A DNA stretch of 34,391 bases, taken from contig JAAYNX010000219.1 in NCBI GenBank assembly GCA_012520615.1, positions 1-34,391 of the forward strand, written 5' to 3'. Shown here piece after piece: positions 26,039-34,257 of this stretch (position 1 is the first letter of the stretch; every line of letters begins with the position of its first letter). The notes beneath the pieces are model-generated. The model worked only from the letters and a program-made list of their open reading frames with translations. It did not search any database and was not told where the DNA came from. The position numbers and the translations under genes were made by a program. This DNA comes from Clostridiaceae bacterium (GTDB lineage Bacteria; Bacillota; Clostridia; DSM-8532).

Positions 26039-26677
26039 TCATTTATATTCCTGCGTAATCTTTAGCAAGCCTTTATCCAGTGGCCTTAATAAATTGTCAA
26101 TTATAGCATTGCCAGAGTTCTCGCTTAACCAGGTTTCTATATTAGAATCATTAATAATAACCGGCATTCTATCATGTATTGGTCTTATATCATCATTAGC
26201 CTGAGCTGTAAGTATTGTAAAATAAGGACTTGGGATACCATCCTGATTTTTAAAAAACCAGTAAAACCCTGCTAAATACATCATTCTGGAGTCTATAAAT
26301 GATATATAATGCTTAATTCGTTTTTTATTGTTCTCATCTTTCTTCCACTCGAAGAAACCTCTTGCAGGAATCAAACATCTACGTTTAGAAAACGGTATCT
26401 TGAACATTGGTTTTTCCCTAACGGTTTCACTTCTTGCATTTATTAAAGGTCTACCCTTTATAACAGGAAATCCCCATTTAATCGCATGAACTTCATGGCG
26501 AATATTTCCCAACGAATCGTTTAATTCAGAATCATATTTATGATTTGGGGTTATTACAGGCACATAGTCACCAGGGTACATCTCACCTGCTTTTTTTAGT
26601 AATTCTTTTTCAATTTTATTTACTAATCCTGCAAAATCATCTAGATCTTTTTCAGGAACATAAAATCTACCGCACAT
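26039..26677 (-). CDS. SRAP domain protein (YedK/HMCES family)
   Basis: This family forms a protein-DNA cross-link to abasic sites in single-stranded DNA, shielding them during replication. The 212-residue protein starts MCGRFY, so removal of Met would expose Cys2, the cross-linking residue. The other active-site residues are all present in register: N80 (NARSE), E110 (GFFEWK) and H168 (IHDRMP), matching YedK C2, N75, E105 and H160. KRRCLIPARGFFEWK is the family signature. An exact palindrome lies upstream and may control expression. No LexA-type box is obvious. It is followed on the same strand by the recombinase, which has its own promoter. Confidence 0.95.
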   Translation of the reverse strand: MCGRFYVPEKDLDDFAGLVNKIEKELLKKAGEMYPGDYVPVITPNHKYDSELNDSLGNIRHEVHAIKWGFPVIKGRPLINARSETVREKPMFKIPFSKRRCLIPARGFFEWKKDENNKKRIKHYISFIDSRMMYLAGFYWFFKNQDGIPSPYFTILTAQANDDIRPIHDRMPVIINDSNIETWLSENSGNAIIDNLLRPLDKGLLKITQEYK

Positions 26678-26740
26678 ATATAATTCCCTTTTTCATATTA
26701 ACGTTATGATGTTATTACAACATTACTAGGTTGAAATATT

Positions 26741-26760
26741 TTAATATGTAAACATATTAA
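26741..26760. promoter_or_regulatory. 20-base palindrome upstream of SRAP gene
   Basis: TTAATATGT and ACATATTAA form nine-base perfect arms around AA. It lies 64-83 bases before the SRAP start. On the minus strand its centre contains TTTACA, a possible -35 element, so a bound protein could block transcription. Confidence 0.45.
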
Positions 26761-26796
26761 AAATTCTTGTTGCTTAATAATCTTGTTGTATTTGAA

Positions 26797-26829
26797 ATAA
26801 TAAAGACTAAACGTTAACATCGTTTAGCC
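26797..26829 (-). terminator. Terminator after frr
   Basis: On the minus strand GGCTAAACG and CGTTTAGTC (one G-T pair) enclose ATGTTAA and are followed by TTTATTATTTC. It ends the rpsB-tsf-pyrH-frr unit. Confidence 0.8.
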
Positions 26830-26854
26830 TTTAATCATAATCTTTTGACAAATA

Positions 26855-27409
26855 TCAAACTTCCATAATCTCATTAATTTTTAATTCAACGATTTTATCT
26901 ACCTTTTCTATATATTCATCGGTGAATTTTTGTATGTCTTTTTCAGCAATCTTTAGTTCGTCTTCAGTTATTTCCTTCGCTTTTTCACTTTTTTTGAAGG
27001 TTTCTACTGCGTCACGGCGAATCTGTCTTATTGCAATCTTATTATTCTCACCAAGCTTTTTTACTTCCTTGGTAAGATCTATTCTTCTCTCTTCAGTTAA
27101 TGGAGGAAATACCAAGCGAATGGCCTTCCCATCATTATTAGGGTTTAACCCAAGATCCGACATTTGAATTGCTTTGACAATATCATTAAGTATTTTACCG
27201 TCCCAAGGCTGAATAATTATTTGCCTTGCTTCAGGAACTTGAATATTAGCTAATTGAGATATTAATGTAGGTGTTCCATAATAATTGACAGTAATCTTGT
27301 CCAAGACACGAGGGTTTGCTCTGCCTGCACGGATTGCCCCCAATTCCTCTTTTAAAAAACTAAGTGATTTATCCATCTTCTTAGTAAACTCATCATAATT
27401 CTTAACCAT
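26855..27409 (-). CDS. frr: Ribosome recycling factor
   Basis: RRF releases ribosomes from mRNA after termination together with EF-G. The 184-residue length is typical. The three-helix bundle is recognisable from SLSFLKEELGAIRAGRANPRVLDKITVNYYGTPTLISQLANI, the hinge PWDGKILNDIVKAIQMSDLGLNPNNDG and IRLVFPPLTEERRIDLTKEVKKLGENNKIAIRQIRRDA. AAGGAGG at the end of pyrH supplies its ribosome binding site, and only four bases separate the two genes, so they are translationally coupled. Confidence 0.98.
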   Translation of the reverse strand: MVKNYDEFTKKMDKSLSFLKEELGAIRAGRANPRVLDKITVNYYGTPTLISQLANIQVPEARQIIIQPWDGKILNDIVKAIQMSDLGLNPNNDGKAIRLVFPPLTEERRIDLTKEVKKLGENNKIAIRQIRRDAVETFKKSEKAKEITEDELKIAEKDIQKFTDEYIEKVDKIVELKINEIMEV

Positions 27410-27413
27410 TTTA

Positions 27414-28127
27414 TTAAACCTCCTTAGCTACAAATGTACCAACTTTCTCACCATTTAAAACTTTTATAATATTTCCCGGTTCTTTTATACTAAAAACATG
27501 TAAAGGGATATTGTTGTCCATGCAAAGAGACGTTGCTGTTGTATCCATTACCCCTAATTGGCGTTGTAATACTTCAAAAAATGTTATGTTATCAAATTTC
27601 CTAGCATTAGGATTTAGTTTAGGATCACTGTCATATACACCATCAACATTTTTAGCCAATAGAATTACTTCTGCTTCTATCTCAGCAGCTCTTAAGACTG
27701 CTGCAGTATCAGTAGAAAAATAAGGGTTCCCTGTCCCACAAGCAAAAATTACTACCCGCTTTTTTTCAAGATGCCTTACTGCTCTTCTTCTAATGTATGA
27801 TTCGGCGATTCTTGGCATATCAATAGCTGTTTGTACTCTGGTAGGCACTCCTCTGGCTTCCAATGAGTCCTGCAGGGCTAATGAATTCATAACAGTTGCT
27901 AACATTCCCATATGGTCTGCTGTTGTTCTATCCATTCCTTTGCTGCTTCGCCCGCGCCAGAAGTTCCCTCCTCCCACAACTATTCCTATTTCAACTCCCA
28001 TGTCCCATGCAGATTTTATTTTGTCACTGATGTCATTTAAAATTGATGAGTCAATACCTATGCTTTTCGTGCTCGATAATGCTTCCCCACTAACTTTTAA
28101 CATAATTCGCTTAAACTTTAATCCCAT
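27414..28127 (-). CDS. pyrH: UMP kinase
   Basis: PyrH phosphorylates UMP to UDP, feeding RNA, DNA and cell-wall precursor synthesis. It belongs to the amino acid kinase fold, unlike eukaryotic UMP kinases. Motifs include [10 protein letters not shown] at the N terminus, the [10 protein letters not shown] glycine loop, [38 protein letters not shown] and [18 protein letters not shown]. The 237-residue length is normal. TGGAGG precedes the ATG. It is 97 bases after tsf with a terminator-like hairpin between them, and four bases before frr. Confidence 0.98.
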   Translation of the reverse strand: MGLKFKRIMLKVSGEALSSTKSIGIDSSILNDISDKIKSAWDMGVEIGIVVGGGNFWRGRSSKGMDRTTADHMGMLATVMNSLALQDSLEARGVPTRVQTAIDMPRIAESYIRRRAVRHLEKKRVVIFACGTGNPYFSTDTAAVLRAAEIEAEVILLAKNVDGVYDSDPKLNPNARKFDNITFFEVLQRQLGVMDTTATSLCMDNNIPLHVFSIKEPGNIIKVLNGEKVGTFVAKEV

Positions 28128-28172
28128 AAAACCTCCATAAACATTTCTATTTTAATATCGGGATAAGCCCTA

Positions 28173-28220
28173 TTTAAAAAAAGAAGGTATATGATAAATT
28201 ATCAATATACCTCCTTCTTT
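28173..28220 (-). terminator. Terminator or attenuator between tsf and pyrH
   Basis: AAAGAAGG (28180-28187) pairs with CCTTCTTT (28213-28220), with an inner TATAT/ATATA extension. On the minus strand the stem runs into TTTTTTT. No strong promoter is visible before pyrH, so partial read-through is likely. Confidence 0.65.
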
Positions 28221-28224
28221 AAAA

Positions 28225-28872
28225 TTACTTTATTTGCTTCATTACTTCATCAGCAAAGTTCTCTTCCTTCTTTTCTATACCCTCGCCCATTTCAAAACGA
28301 ACAAATCTTCTGATGCTGATGTTTTCACCAATTGTTGAAATTTTCTCCTGAAGAACCTGCTGAACAGTTTTATCACTGTCTTTTATAAAAGGTTGTTCAA
28401 GTAAGCATATCTCATTGTAATATTTTTCGATTCTGCCGTTTACCATCTTCTCAGCAATATTAGCAGGTTTACCCTCGTTAATTGCCTGAGCCTTTAATAT
28501 TTCCTTTTCTTTCTCTATTAACTCTGCAGGAACATCTTCTCTCTTAACAAATGTAGGATTCATTGCAGCGATTTGCATTGCAACATCCTTAACAAATGAA
28601 CGGAATTCTTCATTTTTTGCAGCGAAGTCAGTTTCAATATTGACCTCTACTAAAACGCCGATACGGCCGCCGCCATGAATGTATGATTCTACAATACCTT
28701 CAGAAGCAATTCTGCCTGCTTTTTTAGCTGCTTTTGCAATACCCTTTTCACGAAGGTACTCGGCTGCTTTTTCCAAATCGCCATTAGTCTCAATAAGAGC
28801 TTTTTTACAATCCATCATACCTGCGCCGGTGCGATCACGAAGATCTTTTACCATACTAGCACTAATTTCCAT
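28225..28872 (-). CDS. tsf: Translation elongation factor Ts
   Basis: EF-Ts exchanges GDP for GTP on EF-Tu. The protein opens with the UBA-like N-terminal domain [52 protein letters not shown], followed by the core [32 protein letters not shown], both diagnostic. At 215 residues it is the short form common in Clostridia, with a single core subdomain. AGGAGG precedes the ATG. It is 32 bases downstream of rpsB. Confidence 0.98.
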   Translation of the reverse strand: MEISASMVKDLRDRTGAGMMDCKKALIETNGDLEKAAEYLREKGIAKAAKKAGRIASEGIVESYIHGGGRIGVLVEVNIETDFAAKNEEFRSFVKDVAMQIAAMNPTFVKREDVPAELIEKEKEILKAQAINEGKPANIAEKMVNGRIEKYYNEICLLEQPFIKDSDKTVQQVLQEKISTIGENISIRRFVRFEMGEGIEKKEENFADEVMKQIK

Positions 28873-28904
28873 TATATTTACCTCCTAAACGTGTTACGTA
28901 CTAT

Positions 28905-29705
28905 TTATTCGTCTCCAACTATTTCTTCTGAATCCGGGTCTTCGTCGGCAGTTTCTACAGGAACTTTATCAATATCAGTGTTTTCATTACCTGCATCTGC
29001 ATCTATTGCAGCTGAACCCATTTCACCCTGTTTTGATTCAATGATAGCATCTGCAATTTTTCCGCTGATAAGTTTTACTGCTCTGATGGCGTCATCATTT
29101 CCGGGAATTACATAGTCTACTTCATCAGGATCACAGTTAGTATCAACAATAGCTACAATAGGAATACCCAAGATTCTTGCTTCCAGTATAGCATTTCTTT
29201 CCTTCTTAGGATCTACAATAAATAATGCTACCGGAAGTTTTTTCATTCCAACGATACCACCAAGATTCTTCTCCAATTTTTCCATTTCAAGATTCAATCT
29301 ACTTACTTCTTTCTTGGGAAGAACTTCAAAAATACCGTCAGATTCCATCTTTTTAAGTTCCAGAAGACGATCAATGCTCTTACGGATGGTTTTAAAGTTG
29401 GTAAGCATACCACCAAGCCATCTGTTGTTTACATAGTATTGCCCACAACGTTCAGCCTCTTCTTTAATTGCATCTTGTGCTTGCTTTTTTGTACCGACGA
29501 AAAGAATGTTTCCGCCATCCATTACAAGGTCTCTGATGAAAAAATATGCTTCATCAATTTTCTTTACTGTTTTTTGAAGATCAATGATATAAATACCATT
29601 TCTTTCTGTGAAGATGTATTCCGCCATTTTGGGGTTCCATCTTCTTGTCTGGTGCCCGAAGTGCACACCTGCTTCCAGCAGCTGTTTCATTGAAATTACT
29701 GACAT
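28905..29705 (-). CDS. rpsB: Ribosomal protein S2
   Basis: S2 is a late-assembling protein of the 30S subunit. [42 protein letters not shown] is the diagnostic N terminus, and [53 protein letters not shown] is the conserved C-terminal core. I start at ATG 29705 (266 residues), preceded by AAGGAGG; the 23 extra tracked residues lie partly upstream of the predicted transcription start. The last 40 or so residues are an acidic tail (many Asp and Glu) beyond the usual fold. Confidence 0.97.
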   Translation of the reverse strand: MSVISMKQLLEAGVHFGHQTRRWNPKMAEYIFTERNGIYIIDLQKTVKKIDEAYFFIRDLVMDGGNILFVGTKKQAQDAIKEEAERCGQYYVNNRWLGGMLTNFKTIRKSIDRLLELKKMESDGIFEVLPKKEVSRLNLEMEKLEKNLGGIVGMKKLPVALFIVDPKKERNAILEARILGIPIVAIVDTNCDPDEVDYVIPGNDDAIRAVKLISGKIADAIIESKQGEMGSAAIDADAGNENTDIDKVPVETADEDPDSEEIVGDE

Positions 29706-29756
29706 AATAATGTCCTCCTTGTTTTTTCCTCCGCCATCTTCTTCTTTACATAGGAC

Positions 29757-29785
29757 ACAATAATTTTTGTGCACACCTCTGTAAA
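29757..29785 (-). promoter_or_regulatory. Promoter of rpsB operon
   Basis: On the minus strand TTTACA, 17 bases, TATTGT; transcription would start near 29750, about 45 bases before the rpsB ATG and downstream of the tracked GTG. Confidence 0.5.
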
Positions 29786-29802
29786 TCTGATAGCGTGTGT
29801 AT

Positions 29803-29845
29803 TAAAAAAATACCCGTAATATTATATCATACGGGTATTTTAATT
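29803..29845 (-). terminator. Terminator after comFB
   Basis: AAATACCCGTA (29808-29818) and TACGGGTATTT (29830-29840) pair perfectly, with seven T residues downstream on the minus strand. It separates comFB from the rpsB promoter. Confidence 0.88.
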
Positions 29846-29859
29846 GACAAGTACTAATT

Positions 29860-30135
29860 CTAATTATCTAAATCATGATTTGGATTTCGTTTAACAATAA
29901 TTGCAGCCTTAGTAATAGCTGAAATCACATCTACCTCAAATTGTGCCATAAGGTTGTTTATTTTGGAGTATATCTCGCCTTTTTGTGTGACTATGTATTG
30001 AGGAGGTAAATCATTCAGTGCTTTAGCGGCAATATCATACTTACATCTATCACAAGTGCACATATTTATATCTTTTAAAATGTCTTCCATAGCAGCAAAA
30101 ACAATCTCTTCCATATAGTTTTTCATTTGGTGCAT
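29860..30135 (-). CDS. ComFB-family protein (late competence development)
   Basis: The 91-residue protein matches the ComFB family: NYMEEIVFAAMEDILKDINMCTCDRCKYDIAAKALNDLPPQYIVTQKGEIYSKINNLMAQFEVDVISAITKA. The CTCDRCxxD cluster and the LPPxYVVTxKGE segment are the family marks; the cysteines could bind metal. In Bacillus, comFB lies between comFA and comFC, but its deletion has little effect on DNA uptake, and the molecular role is unclear. Here it is not next to other com genes. AGGAGG lies seven bases before the ATG. YqeG is encoded 69 bases upstream on the same strand with no clear terminator between. Confidence 0.88.
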   Translation of the reverse strand: MHQMKNYMEEIVFAAMEDILKDINMCTCDRCKYDIAAKALNDLPPQYIVTQKGEIYSKINNLMAQFEVDVISAITKAAIIVKRNPNHDLDN

Positions 30136-30204
30136 AAAAAAGCCCTCCTGTATTGTTCTAAATAAATTCTAGCATATTATTTAATAAAAATATACAACAC
30201 TTTT

Positions 30205-30708
30205 CTACAATTTATTAATAAATTTTTTATTTTTTAAAAATGGTTTTTCAAAAACACGTTTAATTTTAATGAGGAAGGGTTCATTTAAATCAATCGGCTT
30301 AATAAGAATAGTGTAAATTCCCTGTAAATTCCCGCCCAACACATCTGTAAATAGCTGGTCGCCAAGGATAGCAACTTCCTTATTAGTAAGCCCCATTTTC
30401 TCGATTGCTTTTTTAAAGCCACTGCCCAAAGGCTTGTGTGCTTTATATATATAATCAATGTCTAAAGGTTCGCAAAAAAGCTCCACGCGCCTTTTGCCGC
30501 CGTTTGAAACTATAATCGCTTTGATTCCATGTTCTTTAAGAGATCTGATAAAGCTAATAACTTTCTCGTCAGCTTCTTTTATATGGGTTGCGACTAATGT
30601 ATTATCAACATCTAAAATAAGACCAGATATTCCTTTATTCTTAAGCATTTCAGGCGTTATATCATAAAATGAATTTACATAAGCATCAGGGGTTAAAAAC
30701 TTTTTCAT
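30205..30708 (-). CDS. YqeG-family HAD phosphatase (subfamily IIIA)
   Basis: This small cytoplasmic phosphatase has HAD motif I as LILDVDNTLVATH (D33, D35), motif II as IVSNGG, the lysine in the KPLGSGFKKAI stretch, and motif IV as GDQLFTDVLGGN. The family has no cap domain and its substrate is not established. The start is ATG 30708 (167 residues) with TGGAGG correctly spaced; the tracked start five codons upstream overlaps that binding site. The C terminus is rich in Lys and Phe. In many Firmicutes yqeG lies near yqeH and aroE; neither adjoins it here. Confidence 0.92.
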   Translation of the reverse strand: MKKFLTPDAYVNSFYDITPEMLKNKGISGLILDVDNTLVATHIKEADEKVISFIRSLKEHGIKAIIVSNGGKRRVELFCEPLDIDYIYKAHKPLGSGFKKAIEKMGLTNKEVAILGDQLFTDVLGGNLQGIYTILIKPIDLNEPFLIKIKRVFEKPFLKNKKFINKL

Positions 30709-30891
30709 TTGATCCTCCAGCATATGTTATCTTTAGCAGTATTGTTATTAGCATTAGCTTACACTAGATAAAAAAATCATGCAATAACATATAATAAAAT
30801 ACATGTTACACAAAATGAAAAACCTGCATGAAACTTTTTGCTGTGTTGTTAAATAAATCTTTCTAAGATACAAAATCAACCAATGTATTTA

Positions 30892-30920
30892 TTGTTTCCC
30901 AAGTTAAAATGTGATATATT
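30892..30920 (+). promoter_or_regulatory. Promoter of membrane protein gene
   Basis: TTGTTT (30892-30897), 17 bases, TATATT (30915-30920), about 27 bases from the predicted start to the ATG. The rest of 30709-30891 is AT-rich, with a weak nested inverted repeat (CATGCA...TGCATG around TAACAT...ATGTTA) near 30779-30835 and no gene. Confidence 0.6.
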
Positions 30921-30953
30921 GTAAGCAAATATATGAATTGAGGAGGTCACTCA

Positions 30954-31907
30954 ATGAAAACATCTGCAATTATTGCTAAGACATTTCCATTTATGCTGAT
31001 TCGTTTACTTGCTTACTTAGTCTTTTTCATCGGTATTTGTATTTACACGGCAATAGTGGTGTGGATTCTCGGCGCTATTGAACCTGAGGGATTCTTTGCG
31101 TTTGTAAGCTTTGCTATATTTGGCGGCGGTGGCTGGGCTATCTATAGGTTTGTCAGAGATTACATAAACTATATGATAAAAGCAGCTCATGTAGCCGTTA
31201 TTGCTGATATGGCTATCAAAGGTGGTGTGCCCGAAGGCTTTAACATGTACAATTACGGTGTTTCAAAGGTTAAGAAATTCTTTGTAGCATCAAATGTACT
31301 TTTTGGTGTTGATAGGCTTGTAAGTGGAAGTGTTAGACAAATACAGCGTGTTTTCGGCGGTATTGGAGAATTCTTAAAATTCATACCCGGAGTAAAAGCC
31401 TTTACACAAATATTAAACATGTTTGTTGACATTATCTTAAATTATCTTGATGAATGCATTTTGGCATATATTTTCTTAAATGAAGGGCAAAATGTTTGGA
31501 AGAGCGCAGCAGATGGTGTAGTTTTATATGCGCAGAATTGGAAGACAATCCTTAAAACAGGCGGAAAGATTCTTGCATTCCTTATAGTGTTTTTCTTGGT
31601 ATCCTTCTTAATTTTTAATGGAATATTTGCAGGTATATTTAGTGGGATAGACGGTCTTGGCGGTATCGCTATGCCGATAGCATGGGTTCTTACAGTAGCA
31701 TTTGTATTAGTTTTAAAATGGGCAATTCTTGACTCAATTATTATGATTTATATGATGACCAATTACCTCAAGGTAGCTTACGGTGCTCAACCCAGTTATG
31801 ACCTATATGGTAAGCTGCAAGGCATGAGCAAGAAATTTAAAGAGCTTTTTGGAAAGGCCCAAGAAGCCCAGAATACAGCTTCTCCATCTGCCGGTGCTCC
31901 GGTATAA
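30954..31907 (+). CDS. Multi-pass membrane protein of unknown function
   Basis: I do not recognise this 317-residue family. Hydrophobic segments lie at about residues 12-40, 45-65, 140-180 (less hydrophobic, ILNMFVDIILNYLDECILAYIFL), 200-228, and 235-270, so four to six membrane helices are likely. Between them is a conserved-looking stretch, YIKAAHVAVIADMAIKGG-like, rich in Lys and Val. The C terminus is soluble and ends in a low-complexity tail (EAQNTASPSAGAPV). The spacing of DECILAYIFLNEGQNVWKSAADGVVLYAQNWKTIL before a long helix faintly recalls choline-transporter-like (CTL) proteins, but this is too weak to assign. GAGGAGG precedes the ATG, and the gene is monocistronic. Confidence 0.75.
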   Translation: MKTSAIIAKTFPFMLIRLLAYLVFFIGICIYTAIVVWILGAIEPEGFFAFVSFAIFGGGGWAIYRFVRDYINYMIKAAHVAVIADMAIKGGVPEGFNMYNYGVSKVKKFFVASNVLFGVDRLVSGSVRQIQRVFGGIGEFLKFIPGVKAFTQILNMFVDIILNYLDECILAYIFLNEGQNVWKSAADGVVLYAQNWKTILKTGGKILAFLIVFFLVSFLIFNGIFAGIFSGIDGLGGIAMPIAWVLTVAFVLVLKWAILDSIIMIYMMTNYLKVAYGAQPSYDLYGKLQGMSKKFKELFGKAQEAQNTASPSAGAPV

Positions 31908-31912
31908 TTCGG

Positions 31913-31964
31913 TAAAAATACAAAGGTGCTGTCTCAATGTGAAAACAAATTATGAGACAGCACC
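31913..31964. terminator. Hairpin terminator between convergent genes
   Basis: GGTGCTGTCTCA (31925-31936) and TGAGACAGCACC (31953-31964) are a perfect 12-base stem. On the minus strand it is followed by TTTGTATTTTT, so it ends the YyaL gene; it may also stop plus-strand transcripts, though the tail there is poor. Confidence 0.85.
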
Positions 31965-31968
31965 TCAT

Positions 31969-33996
31969 TTACGCCATCATTTCTTTAAAAATCTCATACT
32001 CCGTAACAGGTGCTTTACAAGAATGTTTTTCACATATAAATACTGCGGTTTTCCCTGCTGTATTCTTATATGATTCTATAAAAGGCGCTACCTCACTTAA
32101 GGTTTTATCATTTTCACTATATACCATAGAAACTGTATAAGGTCTAAATTTTCCATTGATGACTTCTATAAAATCATTTGCATTTTTCATGATATCAGTT
32201 GATATTATTATTTCTTGTCCTTTTGAAAGACTGAATAATAACGCCATTAGGCTATATGCATAACTGATTGGTTGAGCCATAATGCTATCAGAAAAAGTTC
32301 TAAGAATTTGATTAGCTTTTTCCTCAAACTCATATTGTCCTGTGAGCCGACTTAATCTCATAAAATTTAAGGCCGAGACAGAGTTGCCGGAAGGAATTGC
32401 ACCATCGTATACTTCTTTTGGCCTTGTAATCAATTTTTCACCGTCATTTCCGTAAAGAAAAAGTCCGCCGTTTTCTTCATCCCAAAACAGTGATAATAGC
32501 TCATTTGAAAAGGAAACAGCTCTTTTTAGAAAGTCCGCTTCATACGTTGTTTCATAAAGCTCAATCAATCCAAGTATGAAAAAGGCATAATCCTCTAGGT
32601 ATGCAGGAAAACTTGCTTCACCATCGCGATATCTTGAAAGTAATCTTCCATCCTCTCGTATAAGATTATCAATTATAAAATTAGTAGCTTTAATAGCCGC
32701 ATTAGTGAATTTATTTTCATGAAGTACCCTTCCTGCAATAGCCATAGCCGCTATCATAAGCCCATTCCATGAAGCCAGTATTTTATCGTCTTTAAGTGGA
32801 TGGATTCTCTTTTCTCTACATTCAAAAAGCTTTTTCCTTGATTCTGTCATCGTATTTAAATTCTCATAAGGCAAATTGTTATTAATCAAATTTGGAATGT
32901 TCTTTCCCTCAAAATTGCCTTTTGAGGTTATATTATAGAAAGAAGCGTATGCCCTTCCCTCTTCTTGCCCCAGATTCGTGTATATTTCTTCAAGATCCCA
33001 TAAATAAAACTTTCCTTCTACCCCTTCTGAATCAGCATCCTCAGCGCAATAAAAGCCGCCTTCAGGGGAGGTCATATCTCTTAATATATAGGTTAAAATA
33101 TCCCGGGCAATTGACCCGTATTTTTCTTTTTTAGTTGCTTGATAGGTTTCAAGATAAGTAATAGCTAATAGTGCATTATCATATAACATTTTTTCAAAAT
33201 GAGGAACTAGCCATTTATTATCAGTTGAATATCTAGAAAATCCAAATCCGATATGATCATATATACCGCCTCTGTACATTGCATCAAGGGTTTTTTCAAC
33301 CATTTGAAGTGCCTTAGGATTATCTGTGCGTTTCCAGTATCTTAATAAAAACATTAGGTTATGAGGCGTAGGAAATTTGGGAGAATGTCCGAACCCTCCA
33401 TATATAGAATCAAAATACTGTTCAAAATTATTAAATGCTACATCAAATATTTCTTCCGATATATCATTCATACTGGGAATTCGATCACGTGCTATAAACT
33501 CCGATATTTTTTCTCCGGATTCTAGAAGTAATCTCCTGTTATTTACCCATTCTTTAGAAACAGCTTTTAAAATGGTCATCAGCCCTTGCATACCCATGCG
33601 ATCATTCTTTGGAAAATATGTCCCTGCAAAGAATGGCTTTTGCTCAGGTGTCATAATTATTGTAAGAGGCCAACCACCGCTTCCGGTAAGGGCCTGACAA
33701 ACGTTCATATATATAGTATCAATATCAGGCCTTTCCTCCCTATCTACCTTTATTGATACAAAGTGTTTGTTTAGATAATCCGCAACTTCAAAATCCTCAA
33801 AACTTTCACGCTCCATGACATGGCACCAATGACAAGTGGAATATCCTATGGAAAGAAAGACAGGCTTATCCTCGACTTTTGCCTTTAAAAAGGCTTCTTC
33901 GCACCAAGAATACCAGTCCACAGGATTGTGAGCATGCTGCAATAAATAAGGAGATTTTTCATTAATTAATCTATTGGCTGCTTTATAATTTGTCAT
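31969..33996 (-). CDS. YyaL/SSP411-type thioredoxin and (alpha/alpha) barrel protein
   Basis: The 675-residue protein begins with a thioredoxin-like domain (about residues 1-170: [33 protein letters not shown], then [16 protein letters not shown] with the CxxC pair). A long helical barrel domain resembling N-acylglucosamine epimerases and glycosidases follows, including [49 protein letters not shown] and [23 protein letters not shown]. The family is widespread but its reaction is not established. I start at ATG 33996, nine bases after AGGAGG; the tracked TTG is only adjacent to that site. It is monocistronic and convergent with the membrane protein gene. Confidence 0.93.
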   Translation of the reverse strand: MTNYKAANRLINEKSPYLLQHAHNPVDWYSWCEEAFLKAKVEDKPVFLSIGYSTCHWCHVMERESFEDFEVADYLNKHFVSIKVDREERPDIDTIYMNVCQALTGSGGWPLTIIMTPEQKPFFAGTYFPKNDRMGMQGLMTILKAVSKEWVNNRRLLLESGEKISEFIARDRIPSMNDISEEIFDVAFNNFEQYFDSIYGGFGHSPKFPTPHNLMFLLRYWKRTDNPKALQMVEKTLDAMYRGGIYDHIGFGFSRYSTDNKWLVPHFEKMLYDNALLAITYLETYQATKKEKYGSIARDILTYILRDMTSPEGGFYCAEDADSEGVEGKFYLWDLEEIYTNLGQEEGRAYASFYNITSKGNFEGKNIPNLINNNLPYENLNTMTESRKKLFECREKRIHPLKDDKILASWNGLMIAAMAIAGRVLHENKFTNAAIKATNFIIDNLIREDGRLLSRYRDGEASFPAYLEDYAFFILGLIELYETTYEADFLKRAVSFSNELLSLFWDEENGGLFLYGNDGEKLITRPKEVYDGAIPSGNSVSALNFMRLSRLTGQYEFEEKANQILRTFSDSIMAQPISYAYSLMALLFSLSKGQEIIISTDIMKNANDFIEVINGKFRPYTVSMVYSENDKTLSEVAPFIESYKNTAGKTAVFICEKHSCKAPVTEYEIFKEMMA

Positions 33997-34158
33997 TGGA
34001 CACAACCTCCTAATAATTCTATTTCATTTATATTTATTACTTACCAAGTACCACAGCACTATACGCTCCATACATATTTAAAATCGGGGTATCCTCTGTT
34101 TTTGTTAATCTAACCGTATAATTTAATAATTGCCAAGGTTGATGTTTTTTACATAGCC

Positions 34159-34185
34159 AAAAATATCCACCAGAAATGGTGGATA
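34159..34185 (-). terminator. Terminator after mazF-like gene
   Basis: TATCCACCA and TGGTGGATA form a perfect nine-base stem; on the minus strand it is followed by TTTTTGG. The flanking 34012-34163 and 34186-34257 contain no supported gene. Confidence 0.75.
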
Positions 34186-34257
34186 AAATTTGTATCAAAA
34201 GCTTATACCTAAATCAAGTTCAACATCATATTCTACTGTTTTTTGCTTTGTTTAAGA

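Noticed and set aside
27793-28140. Plus-strand ORF of 115 residues opposite pyrH
   Set aside because: The opposite strand encodes a fully conserved UMP kinase; this frame is a shadow.
29706-29774. N-terminal extension of S2 in the ORF track
   Set aside because: The ATG at 29705 has an ideal AAGGAGG, the [19 protein letters not shown] start is the family norm, and the predicted transcript begins downstream of the tracked GTG.
31849-32140. Two small plus-strand ORFs after the membrane protein gene
   Set aside because: They overlap the end of the membrane protein gene, the terminator and the antisense of the YyaL gene, without ribosome binding sites.
33377-33697. Plus-strand ORF of 106 residues inside the YyaL-type gene
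   Set aside because: It is antisense to the conserved thioredoxin and barrel regions; composition is that of a shadow frame.
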